Source: Armatimonadota bacterium (GTDB lineage Bacteria > Armatimonadota > UBA5829). Taken from it: a stretch of DNA of 64,000 bases. The stretch is taken from assembly GCA_023474015.1 (NCBI GenBank), contig JAMCYN010000001.1, positions 1 through 64,000 of the forward strand. Direction: 5' to 3'. Both the position numbers and the translations under genes were made by a program. Of this stretch, positions 9,428-19,226 are shown in pieces (positions within the stretch are counted from its first letter, which is position 1; each line of letters starts with the position of its first letter). A model generated the notes under the pieces. It ran no database searches. It was not told the DNA's origin and was given only the letters and a program-made list of their open reading frames with translations.

Positions 9428-10266
9428 CAGACAATATCCGCGAAGTAGCGTTCGGTATTACGGAAATAGTAGAGCCCGCATATGAAGAATACGAGGCTCA
9501 TGGTAAAGGAGATTCCCATTGCATTCCAGTCAATCGGGCTGTTGCCAATGATGCCGGCGCGAGCATTTGTTACGACGCCGGATATCGGGTTCAACCACAG
9601 CATTAAGGTCTTCGCTAAGGGATGGTCGTCAAGAATTTTGACGGGGTAGATAATCGGCGTGAGGTACTGAAGGGACGTGATGAAAAACGGCAATGCGTAT
9701 CGTACGTCGCGATATTTAACGTTTATAGCCGCCAGGTATAGCCCCATACCCATGCTGGCTAGTATGATAGTCACAAGCAGGATCGGCAATATCAGCAGCC
9801 CGATGAGGTGCGGCTTGAAGCCGTAGTAAGCCATTATCCCGATCATGACAAAGCCCGATATTGATAGGTCCACCAGGCCCGTTGTCGCTGCGGTCGCAGG
9901 TACTATCAATCTTGGAAAATAAATCTTTTGAACCAACTGGGCGTTCAATACCATCGAATTGGAAGCATTGGAGAGAGTGCCTGAGAAGTATATCCAGAAT
10001 AACTGACCCACAAAAAGGAAGATCGGATAGGGTGTGCCATCACCACTGCTGAGTCCCAAGAGTGTGCCAAAGATATAAGAGAAAATCACCATATTGATGA
10101 ATGGCTGAAATATCGCCCATAATACACCCAGTGCCGTTTGCTTGTAACGGACCGCGATATCCCTCCAGGCGAAAACCAGAAAGAGATCACGAAAACGCCA
10201 GAGTTCGCGCCAGTCGATGGAGATAAACTTCTTTGGTGGAGCTATTACGTCTTCGAAGTTGCTCAT
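9427..10266 (-). CDS. wzm: Polysaccharide ABC exporter, permease subunit (Wzm/TagG type)
   Basis: 279 aa of the ABC-2 membrane family. The N-terminus carries LWRFRDLFLVFAWRDIAVRY, the amphipathic segment typical of Wzm/TagG, followed by ALGVLWAIFQP and six hydrophobic segments. It is translationally coupled to the ATPase gene downstream. The pair forms the transmembrane channel for undecaprenyl-PP-linked glycan. Having an ABC exporter beside an O-antigen ligase-like protein suggests either ligation after export or two polymer types made from this locus. Confidence 0.9.
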   Translation of the reverse strand: MSNFEDVIAPPKKFISIDWRELWRFRDLFLVFAWRDIAVRYKQTALGVLWAIFQPFINMVIFSYIFGTLLGLSSGDGTPYPIFLFVGQLFWIYFSGTLSNASNSMVLNAQLVQKIYFPRLIVPATAATTGLVDLSISGFVMIGIMAYYGFKPHLIGLLILPILLVTIILASMGMGLYLAAINVKYRDVRYALPFFITSLQYLTPIIYPVKILDDHPLAKTLMLWLNPISGVVTNARAGIIGNSPIDWNAMGISFTMSLVFFICGLYYFRNTERYFADIV

Positions 10267-10355
10267 TAGAAGGTTAATTATCCAATCCTACATGGTCTAG
10301 TGGCAATACACGCGTTGGCTTACTTGACCCAGTATACAGTATTCCACAAGTGCCG

Positions 10356-11231
10356 CTATTTCTTGATTGAGGTGGCCACAATGTTCACCGTGCGCGCGAT
10401 AGCTTTATCTGATTGCCGCAAGTATCTATGGGCCAATTGACCCTCCAATGAAATCCTCACAATTTTTCTTGTGCATTTCAGTAAGAGTAGTAGGAAGCGG
10501 CTGTATTGTGACGTCTTGCCGGGTCCCCACTGCCAGTAGTCAATGGCGCCAAGGCCGGGCTTCTCGCAGATAAAAACTTTCTCGCGTATCGTAAATCCCG
10601 CTGCTGATTGAGCCTCTGAGAATTGGCTGTAATCGTACTCTCTGGCATAGAAGTTGCGCTGGCATCCGGATCGTTCGTAAACCGGTCCATCTTGATAGAC
10701 AACGTTTCGCGTTTGCTTGAGCGGCACCGATACTGTCAGAGCGCCAGAATCCGTCATTACGCGTTTGATAGACTCGAGCGCTTGAACATCTCCACCTACT
10801 TCTGGCGCAATATGCTCAAGAACGGAAATGCTAACCACACGGTCAAATGATCGTGACTCAAAGTCGAGTGAACGAACATCTTTTTGTTGATAATTGATAT
10901 TGTCTACACCGAGAACAGCGCTTGCATCCCTTATTTGATCGAGTTCGCTCTCGAGAATGTTGATATAATAGAACTCGACATCCGGATTCTTCATTGCCAT
11001 GCATAGGCTAAACCATTGGGGGCTGGATACGTCAAGCACTTTCATACCTGGTTCCAAGAGCATCTGCCCGGCTGCCAATGGGAACTCGGCGCACCGCATA
11101 TAGTCCACCGGCGTCAAGACACGCGCTAATGTGGCGTTCTTGGCCTCACCGTCCGCAAGCAATGGGACGGCTTTAGCTGCAGCTTTCCGTATGCACGTGA
11201 AAAATGGTTTCGCGTCGATTGGTTCCAGCAT
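10356..11231 (-). CDS. Class I SAM-dependent methyltransferase
   Basis: 291 aa. The methyltransferase core has KVLDVSSPQWFSLCMA (motif I, with SSPQW replacing the usual GxGxG), YYINILESELDQI and FDRVVSISVLEHIAPE, then a C-terminal region with several basic stretches. The degenerate motif I means activity is likely but not certain. It is the first gene of the minus-strand block that continues into the ABC exporter; the 90-bp gap has no other gene. A sugar or glycan methyltransferase role is inferred from context. Confidence 0.75.
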   Translation of the reverse strand: MLEPIDAKPFFTCIRKAAAKAVPLLADGEAKNATLARVLTPVDYMRCAEFPLAAGQMLLEPGMKVLDVSSPQWFSLCMAMKNPDVEFYYINILESELDQIRDASAVLGVDNINYQQKDVRSLDFESRSFDRVVSISVLEHIAPEVGGDVQALESIKRVMTDSGALTVSVPLKQTRNVVYQDGPVYERSGCQRNFYAREYDYSQFSEAQSAAGFTIREKVFICEKPGLGAIDYWQWGPGKTSQYSRFLLLLLKCTRKIVRISLEGQLAHRYLRQSDKAIARTVNIVATSIKK

Positions 11232-11794
11232 TGCGCCGACTCCTCTCGTCGTTCATCGGATGTAAAAGGTTATTGGTTCCAATCCGTAACGGAGTAGTCC
11301 TCGGATCCCGCACAATCCGGCGGCGATACTTGCATCGCCAGCACCTGACCTGTCATTCCATATTCTACAACAAATGTGTGCGGGAGACAACAAGTCATGC
11401 GTCCGCCGCCAGGGCAATCGCACTAAAACCGGGGCAGCCCCCCGTATGCTGCGGGAACGGCTAATTGCACTGACCTACCAATTCTGCACGGTCAAGAGTT
11501 CCCGCAGCACGCACTGACGTAAGGCTGTACAAGCTGCGGGAACTCACGTCCGCAATAATTTGATCACTTCGTGGAAACCGCCGTTCCCGCAGCATAGCCG
11601 GGGTTCACACATCATTTACACGTGCGTAGGCCCTGCGTCCGCCGCGAGTATTCGCTCGGGCCTGGGAATGCGCCTTGTTGTTTTGTCGTATAATGTTGTG
11701 GTTGGTGTTTCAGGCCTTGTGATAGCGCGGGCAATATGCCATCATTAAAATGGGTGGTTGATGGCTACCCAATATAACCTCAGGGGTCTCGACT
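11232..11794. other. 563-bp divergent intergenic region between exporter block and ugd
   Basis: No gene is supported here. It separates the minus-strand block from the plus-strand ugd block, so it should hold both promoters. A TATAAT hexamer is visible at 11689-11694 facing ugd, without a clear -35 box. The centre is occupied by a nested inverted repeat at 11446-11595. A short direct repeat GCGTCCGCCGC flanks that structure on both sides (starting near 11399 and 11636). Confidence 0.6.
11446..11595. repeat. Nested inverted repeat built from four copies of GCTGCGGGAAC
   Basis: An 11-bp core GCTGCGGGAAC occurs four times in alternating orientation. The outer pair is a perfect 16-bp inverted repeat, 11446-11461 with 11580-11595. 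The inner pair is a perfect 13-bp inverted repeat, 11496-11508 with 11533-11545. The region can fold as an inner hairpin with a 24-nt loop inside an outer stem, or as alternative pairings between adjacent copies. It may be a regulator-binding array, a transcript structure or a small mobile repeat. Confidence 0.8.
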
Positions 11795-13120
11795 ATGAAT
11801 CTTTGTGTTGTCGGCACGGGCTACGTCGGTCTTGTGACGGGCACGGTCTTTGCCGATCTTGGCTACAGTGTTTGCTGTACCGATAAGGATGAGTCTAAGA
11901 TAGAAATGCTCAATGCCGGACGGATGCCGATATACGAGCCGGGGTTAGAGGAGATGGTTCAACGCAACGTCGGGGACGGTCGCCTTTGCTTTTCCTCGGA
12001 TGTGGCGGAGAGCGTGAGTCAATCGGACATAGTTTTTCTTGCCGTGGGAACGCCGCCCGGAGAAGACGGTTACGCTGATCTCACAGCGATCCGTGAAGTC
12101 GCGGTTACCATAGCTCAGCATTTATACAGCTACAAGGTGATCGTTAACAAGAGCACGGTCCCGGTGGGCACGGCTCGGATGGTGCGCGATCTTGTCACGG
12201 CCAACAGAGTGCGGAGCGACGTGGATTTCGATGTCGTCTCGAATCCGGAATTCTTGCGAGAAGGCAACGCGATACAGGATACGCTTCAGCCCGACAGGAT
12301 AATCATCGGCGCGTCCAACCAGAAGTCGGCCATGAGTCTGGTCGAGCTGTACACCCCGCTTGAGCGGCCGATTGTCGTGACTGACCCGAGCTCGGCGGAA
12401 ATGGTGAAGTACGCGTCCAACGCGTTCCTGGCGACCAAGATATCGTTCGTCAACGCGATAGCCAACATATGTGAGCTTGTCGGCGCGGACATCTTGCAGG
12501 TTTCAAAGGGGGTCGGCCTCGACAAACGGATAGGCAGCGCTTTTCTCAATGCCGGATTGGGGTGGGGCGGCTCCTGCTTTGGCAAGGATACGTCTTGCCT
12601 TATCGCGACGGCGGATAGGGCCGGCTATGATTTTGAATTGCTCAAGGCCGTTGTCTCGGTAAATGAGGAGCAGCCCAGGCGGTTCGTTGACAAGATATTG
12701 GAGACGATGGGCGGAGTTGACGGGAAAACCATCGCAGTACTCGGGCTTGCATTCAAGCCGAACACAGACGACCTCCGCGACGGCAAGTCCCTGGAGATCG
12801 TTTCTCAATTGTCCTCTGCCGGCGCTCGAGTTCGCGCCTATGACCCCGTAGCGATGGACAACGCAAGAAAGCTGCTTCCGGACCTCATGTATTGTGCATC
12901 GGCTTATGAGGCCGCCGACGGAGCCGATGCGCTTGTGCTGGTGACGGAATGGAAGGAGTTCAAGTTCCTTGACCTGGACAGGCTGAGAGATATGATGAAA
13001 TCCCCGGTCATATTCGATGGCAGGAACGTCCTGAATCCCGAACGGGTGAGAAGCAAGGGATTCGTTTATCATTGCGTCGGCAGGCCTGCATCGGGTCCGG
13101 GCGAGTGTGGGCAACGCTGA
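11795..13120 (+). CDS. ugd: UDP-glucose 6-dehydrogenase
   Basis: 441 aa, the normal length. The NAD-binding motif GTGYVG is at residues 7-12, IYEPGLEEM follows, and the catalytic cysteine sits in GWGGSCFGKD at residue 261. The C-terminal domain has KPNTDDLRDGKSLEI. The N-terminal sequence is of the TuaD/Ugd type rather than the UDP-HexNAc dehydrogenase (WbpA/WecC) type. It oxidises UDP-glucose to UDP-glucuronate with NAD+, supplying an acidic precursor for the polysaccharide. It opens a plus-strand block of glycosyltransferases and methyltransferases. Confidence 0.93.
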   Translation: MNLCVVGTGYVGLVTGTVFADLGYSVCCTDKDESKIEMLNAGRMPIYEPGLEEMVQRNVGDGRLCFSSDVAESVSQSDIVFLAVGTPPGEDGYADLTAIREVAVTIAQHLYSYKVIVNKSTVPVGTARMVRDLVTANRVRSDVDFDVVSNPEFLREGNAIQDTLQPDRIIIGASNQKSAMSLVELYTPLERPIVVTDPSSAEMVKYASNAFLATKISFVNAIANICELVGADILQVSKGVGLDKRIGSAFLNAGLGWGGSCFGKDTSCLIATADRAGYDFELLKAVVSVNEEQPRRFVDKILETMGGVDGKTIAVLGLAFKPNTDDLRDGKSLEIVSQLSSAGARVRAYDPVAMDNARKLLPDLMYCASAYEAADGADALVLVTEWKEFKFLDLDRLRDMMKSPVIFDGRNVLNPERVRSKGFVYHCVGRPASGPGECGQR

Positions 13121-13181
13121 ACCAAGCCGCACGGCGAACGGCGGAGGCACCCGGGATAGTTCATGCTCGGAGGGTGGTGAG

Positions 13182-13889
13182 GTGAATGGTGGAATGAAAA
13201 CCACTGATTGGTTGAAATCGCGGCTGAGGCATATGATCGGTCGAGATGTCAGGTTTCGTCCCCAGCTGAGCCTGCCTTGCACGGTTCTGGGCAAGAACTG
13301 CGCATACGCGGTTGACTTGACCAGGATTAGCGACGAGAGCATCGTGTATTCATTTGGCGTGGGTGAGAATGTGGAGTTCGACCTGGAACTGATCGAGCGT
13401 CGCGGCTGTCGGGTTCACGCTTTTGATCCGACCCCACGCGCGGTTGACTTCCTCAAGTCGATTAACCCGCCGGATCGCTTCATAATGCACAATGTGGGGC
13501 TGGCTGGTTACGATGGACGTGCTGCCTTTCATCCGCCCAGCAACCCGGATCACGTTTCGCATAGCCTTATGTCTCACGTCGGGGTAAAAACCGAGGTATC
13601 TCTGGAATTCGAGGTGCGGCGGCTTGCCACTATCATGTTTGACTTGGGGCACGCGAGCGTGGATCTGTTGAAGATGGATATTGAAGGCGCGGAGTACGCG
13701 GCTATAGAGGACATAGTGGCATCTAGTGTGCCCGTTAAGCAGATCGTATTGGAATTCCATCATAGATTTGGCAGCGTTGGACCACGACCCACCAAAGACG
13801 CTGTGAAGAAGTTGATTAAAGCAGGCTATCGGATCTTTTGGGTTTCCGACTCGGGAGAGGAGTATTCCTTCATCCATTTGGAACGCTGA
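13182..13889 (+). CDS. FkbM-family SAM methyltransferase
   Basis: About 235 aa from the GTG at 13182 (GGAGGG just upstream) or 231 aa from the ATG at 13194; the frame is open back into ugd. The visible motifs are IVYSFGVGENVEFDLEL (SAM loop), RVHAFDPTPRAVDFL and VDLLKMDIEGAEYAAIED, the FkbM signature. It probably O-methylates a sugar or glycan. It follows ugd directly in the same direction. This is the second FkbM protein in the locus, so more than one position of the polymer may be methylated. Confidence 0.83.
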   Translation: MNGGMKTTDWLKSRLRHMIGRDVRFRPQLSLPCTVLGKNCAYAVDLTRISDESIVYSFGVGENVEFDLELIERRGCRVHAFDPTPRAVDFLKSINPPDRFIMHNVGLAGYDGRAAFHPPSNPDHVSHSLMSHVGVKTEVSLEFEVRRLATIMFDLGHASVDLLKMDIEGAEYAAIEDIVASSVPVKQIVLEFHHRFGSVGPRPTKDAVKKLIKAGYRIFWVSDSGEEYSFIHLER

Positions 13890-13955
13890 CCTGTCGCGGT
13901 CGTGGCAGAGATTGAGACCGCGTGCGTAGCCAGATGGTTGAGGTTGCAGGCATAC

Positions 13956-15044
13956 ATGGACCCTAGAATCACATTCGGCATGATCGTTTTGAACGGCGAG
14001 CCATTTACGATCTATAACCTGCGCTCTCTTTATCCATTTGCACACGAGATAATAGTCGTGGAGGGCGCCTGTCCATCGGCGAAGAACATAGCCACGGAGA
14101 ATGGTCACTCGCGCGATGGAACGCTTGAGATTCTGCGCCGGTTTCAGGTTCAGGAGGACCCGGACCATAAGTTGACCATCGTTACCGCGGAGGATGAGGG
14201 TCACCCGGATGGATTCTGGACAGAAAAGGACGAAATGTCCCAGGCCTATGCCCGCAGGGCGACCGGCAACTACCTATGGCAAGTGGATTCCGACGAGTTC
14301 TACAAATCGGAGGATATGACGAGAGTCATCTCAATGCTGCGCCATGATCCCGGCATCACGGCGGTTTCTTTTCGGCAGATTTCATTCTGGGGCGGTTTTG
14401 ACTACATTGTTGATGGCATCTATCTGCGTGGGGGCGCCGAGATTTACCATCGTCTGTTTCAATGGGGGCCAGGTTACACTTATGTCAAGCACCGTCCACC
14501 CACAGTGCACGATTCTCAAGGCCGAGACCTTCGCGACCTGGGATATGTTTCAGGTTACGATCTTGAGAAGCAGGGGATTGTAATGCATCACTGCTCGCTG
14601 CTGTTTCCGAAGCAAGTCACAGAGAAATGCGATTACTACTCGAATGTAGACTGGACCAATCGGCGGAAAGCTCTTGAGTGGGCGGACGACGTGTTCTTCA
14701 ATCTCCGCCGGCCCTATCGGGTGCATAATGTTTATGAACATCCTAGTTGGCTGGAACGGTTTGAAGGAACGCATCCGGAACAAATCCTGGCCATGCGCAA
14801 CGATATTGAATCCGGACGACTGGGTATCCATCTGCGACGCACGGATGATATAGAGCGGTTGTTGAGTTCCCCGACCTATCGTTGCGGACGCTTCGTATTG
14901 AAGTCGGCCTCCCCCGTATACTGTGCGATGCGGCCGTTCGTATCAAGATGGGGAGGTCGAATACATCTTGTCTTGCGCCAGCCATCTTTGGCGGTTTCCA
15001 AGGTGCTGACCAGAATACGTTCTTTGCCATCACAAAGGAAATAG
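13956..15044 (+). CDS. Glycosyltransferase family 2-like protein
   Basis: About 362 aa from the ATG at 13956 (MDPRITFGMIVLNGEPF); a GTG at 13902 gives a longer but less likely start. The GT-A type N-terminus has IVLNGEPFTIYNLRSLYPFA, then HEIIVVEGACPSA, and the metal-binding DxD region is WQVDSDEFY. The long C-terminal part, rich in aromatic residues, is typical of this poorly characterised group. It probably adds a sugar in the cytoplasm. It lies in the ugd transcription block. Confidence 0.75.
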   Translation: MDPRITFGMIVLNGEPFTIYNLRSLYPFAHEIIVVEGACPSAKNIATENGHSRDGTLEILRRFQVQEDPDHKLTIVTAEDEGHPDGFWTEKDEMSQAYARRATGNYLWQVDSDEFYKSEDMTRVISMLRHDPGITAVSFRQISFWGGFDYIVDGIYLRGGAEIYHRLFQWGPGYTYVKHRPPTVHDSQGRDLRDLGYVSGYDLEKQGIVMHHCSLLFPKQVTEKCDYYSNVDWTNRRKALEWADDVFFNLRRPYRVHNVYEHPSWLERFEGTHPEQILAMRNDIESGRLGIHLRRTDDIERLLSSPTYRCGRFVLKSASPVYCAMRPFVSRWGGRIHLVLRQPSLAVSKVLTRIRSLPSQRK

Positions 15045-15089
15045 AAAGATGTCCTCACGGTGGATTGGGGAACAGAGTGGTTGGTGGAC

Positions 15090-16433
15090 TTGAGAATCCT
15101 GCAGATAAATACATACGACGTAGCCGGCGGAGCGGAGCGGATTGCACTCACGCTCCATCAGGCCTACCGCGCGCTCGGACACGACGCGTGGCTGGTTGTA
15201 AGGCAGAGGAAGACTTCGAATGAAGCGATTGTTGAGCTTGACGAGATGCGCTTCGCGGGCGGGTACGGCCGATTTTGGCGCGGCATGGCTCGCTTACTCA
15301 GGCCTCTTGACGGCAAGGTTCGAGGGGCGAGTCGGGCGCGCCGCTGTTTGGAGGCATGCTCTCGTCCCGGCGCGATGGTTGATAGCAGGCTCGGTCGCGA
15401 AGACTTCAATTATCCATCTTCGAGGCATCTGCTGGAGCATATACCGGCTGAACCCGATATCATCCACTGCCATAATCTGCACGGCGGATACTTCGATCTA
15501 AGAACGCTTCCTTGGCTAAGCACTCAGAAACCAGTGGTTGTCACCCTACACGACGAGTGGATGCTCACTGGACACTGCTCCTATGCCGTGGGCTGCGAAC
15601 GATGGCAATCGGGCTGTGGCGAATGTCCCGATCTTAACTTGCCCCCCGTAGTGAGGCGAGACGCCACTGCTCTTAACTGGCAGCGAAAGAAGCAGTTGTT
15701 GGAGGGAAGCCGGCTATATATAGCGGCCCCTTCTCAATGGCTTATCGATCGTGCGAAGAAATCAATACTGGCTCCGGCGGCAGTTGGGACGAGAGTCATT
15801 CGTAATGGTGTCGATCTGAGCGTTTTTCACCCGGCGGCCAAACAGGAGTCCAGGGAACGGATCGGTGTGCCTGCTGATGCCGATGTACTACTATTCGTAG
15901 CGCAGGGTGCAAAAAGTAATCCTTTTAAGGACTACACCACATTGCGGTCGGCGGTCGCCACGTTGGCGCAAACCGATTTGGGAAGACCGCTGGTGTTTAT
16001 AGCAATCGGACAAGACGCGCGGCCCGAACAGATTGGTAGAGCTCAAATCCGGTTTGTGCCATTCACTACCGATGCCGGAGAGGTGGCTACGTACTATCGA
16101 GCGGCGGATATTTACATACATGCCGCCCGATCCGACAATTTCCCGACTACGATATTGGAGTCGCTTGCTTGCGGCACGCCGGTTGTGGCAACTGCTGTCG
16201 GTGGGATCCCAGAGCAAGTGGAGGATGGTGTGAACGGTTGTCTAGTCCCGCCGTCAGACCCGCATTCAATGGCGGAAGCTGTTATCAGGTTACTGAAAGA
16301 TCGGCCTGCCAGGACTGCCATGTCGGAAGCCGCCGCTCGCGCTGCCGTGGCGCGCTACGATCATAACAAGATGGTTCATTCGTATCTGGCATGGTACGAG
16401 GAAATAGTCAGACAGCGGCTTGGCCGACCATAG
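15090..16433 (+). CDS. Glycosyltransferase family 4 (GT4)
   Basis: About 447 aa. GT4 proteins of this type begin with MRILQINTYDVAGGAER-like sequence, so the TTG at 15090 is the best start; a GTG at 15060 adds ten residues. A histidine- and cysteine-rich insert (TLHDEWMLTGHCSYAVGCE and C-x2-C) lies near residues 150-180, as in a colanic-acid/capsule GT4 subgroup. The donor site is ARSDNFPTTILESLACGTP followed by GGIPEQVEDG. It overlaps the start region of the next gene, which suggests one transcript. Confidence 0.88.
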   Translation: MRILQINTYDVAGGAERIALTLHQAYRALGHDAWLVVRQRKTSNEAIVELDEMRFAGGYGRFWRGMARLLRPLDGKVRGASRARRCLEACSRPGAMVDSRLGREDFNYPSSRHLLEHIPAEPDIIHCHNLHGGYFDLRTLPWLSTQKPVVVTLHDEWMLTGHCSYAVGCERWQSGCGECPDLNLPPVVRRDATALNWQRKKQLLEGSRLYIAAPSQWLIDRAKKSILAPAAVGTRVIRNGVDLSVFHPAAKQESRERIGVPADADVLLFVAQGAKSNPFKDYTTLRSAVATLAQTDLGRPLVFIAIGQDARPEQIGRAQIRFVPFTTDAGEVATYYRAADIYIHAARSDNFPTTILESLACGTPVVATAVGGIPEQVEDGVNGCLVPPSDPHSMAEAVIRLLKDRPARTAMSEAAARAAVARYDHNKMVHSYLAWYEEIVRQRLGRP

Positions 16434-16456
16434 TTGGCGCATATGGATTGAAGCTC

Positions 16457-17257
16457 ATGAATACCTACGATTGCCCGAAGATATCGATCATAACAGTCTG
16501 CTACAACGAGTCGGCGGCGAAAATCCACGAGACTTTCGACAACATATCTTCCCAGGACTACCCTGATATCGAATGGATTGTGGTGGATGGTGGTTCCGGG
16601 GAGGAGACTTTGGCTGCTATAGGCGAGTATGCGGATCGAATCGATGTCCTGATCTCCGAGCCGGATAATGGTATTTACGATGCAATGAATAAGGGCGTCG
16701 CGCGTGCGACAGGTGAGTTTATCAGCTTCATGAATGTCGGAGATGAGTATTTGGAGCGTGATACGCTATCAAGAATAATGGAAGCCGCGCGGGTCAGACC
16801 CGACTGTGACTGCTTCTACGGAGATGTCTTGTGCGTCGATCAGACAAGTGGCAGGAGTTGGATCGAACCCCAGATAAGACCGGTGAGCCGCTTTCGACTC
16901 TACTATCTCACGGTCTGCCATCAGTCCGCGCTTACCCGGCGCGCCCTCTACGATAGGATCGGCGGATTTGATTTGAAATATCTTATTGTTGCGGATCGGC
17001 AGTGGATAATACGTTCACTAGACGTCGGCGCGAAATGGCTGCACGTTGAGATGTGTATATGCCGTTTCGACCAAGGCGGAATCAGCAGCGATATCGCCAA
17101 GCGCGAGGCCGAAATTGCCAAGTTGCTGCGTGAGCAGTATAGTTTGTCGGAGAGAGTTATCTTTTCCCTCGGCTGGTGGCTCATCAGGCTTGGTTGGCGC
17201 ATATGTCGCACTCTGAAAATGGGACGTGCATACAGACTGGGGGGACCGATTCGATGA
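16457..17257 (+). CDS. Glycosyltransferase family 2 (GT2)
   Basis: 266 aa starting at MNTYDCPKISIITVCYNE. Classic GT-A features are present: ISIITVCYNE, IEWIVVDGGSGEET, then SEPDNGIYDAMNKGVARATGE and FMNVGDEY at the DxD position. This is the WcaA/WfgS-like subgroup, whose members act on polyprenyl-linked repeat units. It shares ATGA with the next gene. Its specificity is unknown. Confidence 0.87.
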   Translation: MNTYDCPKISIITVCYNESAAKIHETFDNISSQDYPDIEWIVVDGGSGEETLAAIGEYADRIDVLISEPDNGIYDAMNKGVARATGEFISFMNVGDEYLERDTLSRIMEAARVRPDCDCFYGDVLCVDQTSGRSWIEPQIRPVSRFRLYYLTVCHQSALTRRALYDRIGGFDLKYLIVADRQWIIRSLDVGAKWLHVEMCICRFDQGGISSDIAKREAEIAKLLREQYSLSERVIFSLGWWLIRLGWRICRTLKMGRAYRLGGPIR

Positions 17258-19143
17258 CACCGTCGGACATATTTATCAGCGTAATAATCTGCACGCATAG
17301 ACGCCCGGATAGCCTGGCTAATACGCTTGAGAGTCTGGTCGAACAGACCTGGAAAGGCAGCGAGTGGGAACTGATAGTGGTTGAGAACGATAGAGATGCG
17401 TCGCCACTTGTTGCCAAGGTCGTTCAAGAATTCCAAGACCGGCTGCCTGTAAGATGGTGTATGGAGACTGTCCCCAACTTGAGCCGAGCGCGCAACCTGG
17501 GGGCCAGGGAGGGCCGCGGAGAGTACTTGGCATACCTTGATGATGATGTGGAAGTGTGTGCCGAGTGGCTGGAGCAGGTGATGCTGGGCTGCAAGGAACA
17601 CAGCCCCGATTTTTGCGGGGGACCGAGTTACCCGTTATACAGAATTTCCAAGCCGGGCTGGTTCAAGGACGAATACGCAACGGGGTACGTATATGGAAAC
17701 GATGTGCGCGAGCTGCGAGACGATGAGTACTTCGGAGGAATGAACTTCACAGTGCGTAAAGAACTTGTCCAAACACTGGGTGGTTTCCGTGAGGAATTGG
17801 GCAGGGCAGGCAACAAGATCGGATGGGGCGAAGAAACTATGCTTATGGTGGAAGCACGTAAGCGGTATCCGAACTGCTGCTGCCTCTACCTTCCAGGCAT
17901 GGCAGTTAAGCACGAAGTCGTTTCCCAGAAGATGTCGATCAAGTGGCACATTCGTCACCACTGGGAAGCTGGGTTCGATTACGCTCTTGCCAACATGACG
18001 AATGCAAGCGCCCACAACGTCGCCATAAGCACTTGCCGAATCATGGCCTCGCTTGCTTCTCAAATGTCTGGATTGCTTGTGGCTCTGGCTAGATCAGTCT
18101 TTTCTCCTCGTGAGAGCCCTTGGCGGCGTTACTTGAAAGAAAGAATGTTGGGGAATCTCTTCCAATTATCGTGCCACCTGGCGAGATTGCTATATCCATC
18201 TCGACGTAAAGCTGTATGGAATGAGGACGATGATATGAGCGATAATCACAGCGTGCAATGCACTCAGGAAGCCTTCGAATCATTGGCAGATATTTGCTGC
18301 GACGATGCCGAAAGAAAGGAAGTCTTGGCTTCCTGGTTCAAGGAGGACACGGCTGACTTCTGGAGACACAACAGAATGTATCAAATCGCGTATTGCGTTC
18401 TCCACAAGAGAAGCGCTACTTGGTTGACCGTGGGCGATGGTCGTTTTGGCCTTGATTCCATAAGACTCAAGAAGAAAGGCATACTGAACGTCACTCCGTC
18501 GGACATATCGGAGAATCTGCTTGCGGCGGCCAAGGAAGGCGGTCTAATCGCTGACTACTCTGTACAGGATGCTCAGCATATGACTTTTGAGGACGGGTCA
18601 TTCGATTTCGTGTTCTGCAAGGAATCATACCACCACCTTCCGCAACCCGCCTTGGGACTCTACGAGATGCTGCGGGTCGCTCGCGAGGCGGTTTTTCTTG
18701 TGGAGCCTAGTGACCCCGTGTTCACACGAAGTCCTTTGTCTCGGTTGAAGCAGTTAGCCTTGCGCGTCTTGCGAGGACGGGCTGAAGTCTATGCGGATTA
18801 CGAATCGGTTGGCAACTACGTATATTCCATATCTCGGAGAGAGATAGAGAAACTGGCTTTGGGACTGGGTCTTCCACACGTAGTGTTCAAAGGCCTAAAT
18901 GATTGCTACATAAAGGGAGTAGAGTTCGAGCCTGCGGATGTCAAAAAATCCCGAGTTTTCAGGAAAGTCAGGCGGCGCATATGGCTGGATGACATTCGTT
19001 GCGCTCTTGGCCTTCGAAGTCATGCCTTGCTCATGGCCGGCCTCTTCAAGGCTGCTCTCGATCAGGAAACGCGTTCAAAGCTCAAGGATAATGGTTGGAC
19101 CGTGGTGGATCTGCCCAAAAATCCATACGTTGATGCAGACTGA
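17254..19143 (+). CDS. Fusion of GT2 glycosyltransferase and SAM-dependent methyltransferase
   Basis: 629 aa from the ATG at 17254 (ATGA overlap, GGGGGGA upstream). Residues 1-about 300 form a GT2 domain: ISVIICTHRRPDSL, LIVVENDRDASPL, then LAYLDDDVEV (DxD) and a GWGEET motif before the catalytic helix. From about residue 328 (MSDNHSVQC) a second domain begins with a SAM loop TVGDGRFGLDS, an acidic VQDAQHM segment and FDFVFCKESYHHLPQP, the motif II/III region of a class I methyltransferase. An internal ATG at 18235 could allow separate expression. The fusion suggests that one protein adds and methylates a sugar. Confidence 0.8.
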   Translation: MTPSDIFISVIICTHRRPDSLANTLESLVEQTWKGSEWELIVVENDRDASPLVAKVVQEFQDRLPVRWCMETVPNLSRARNLGAREGRGEYLAYLDDDVEVCAEWLEQVMLGCKEHSPDFCGGPSYPLYRISKPGWFKDEYATGYVYGNDVRELRDDEYFGGMNFTVRKELVQTLGGFREELGRAGNKIGWGEETMLMVEARKRYPNCCCLYLPGMAVKHEVVSQKMSIKWHIRHHWEAGFDYALANMTNASAHNVAISTCRIMASLASQMSGLLVALARSVFSPRESPWRRYLKERMLGNLFQLSCHLARLLYPSRRKAVWNEDDDMSDNHSVQCTQEAFESLADICCDDAERKEVLASWFKEDTADFWRHNRMYQIAYCVLHKRSATWLTVGDGRFGLDSIRLKKKGILNVTPSDISENLLAAAKEGGLIADYSVQDAQHMTFEDGSFDFVFCKESYHHLPQPALGLYEMLRVAREAVFLVEPSDPVFTRSPLSRLKQLALRVLRGRAEVYADYESVGNYVYSISRREIEKLALGLGLPHVVFKGLNDCYIKGVEFEPADVKKSRVFRKVRRRIWLDDIRCALGLRSHALLMAGLFKAALDQETRSKLKDNGWTVVDLPKNPYVDAD

Positions 19144-19226
19144 ACGCTTGTCTTTGTGTAAGCCGAAGTGGCTGGCGTTCCAAGGCCACATTCGGACAAT
19201 ATCACCATTGGCGGAGCGACACTATT

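Noticed and set aside
13350..14204. 284-codon open frame opposite the FkbM and GT2 genes
   Set aside because: It spans two sense genes and an intergenic gap with no domain.
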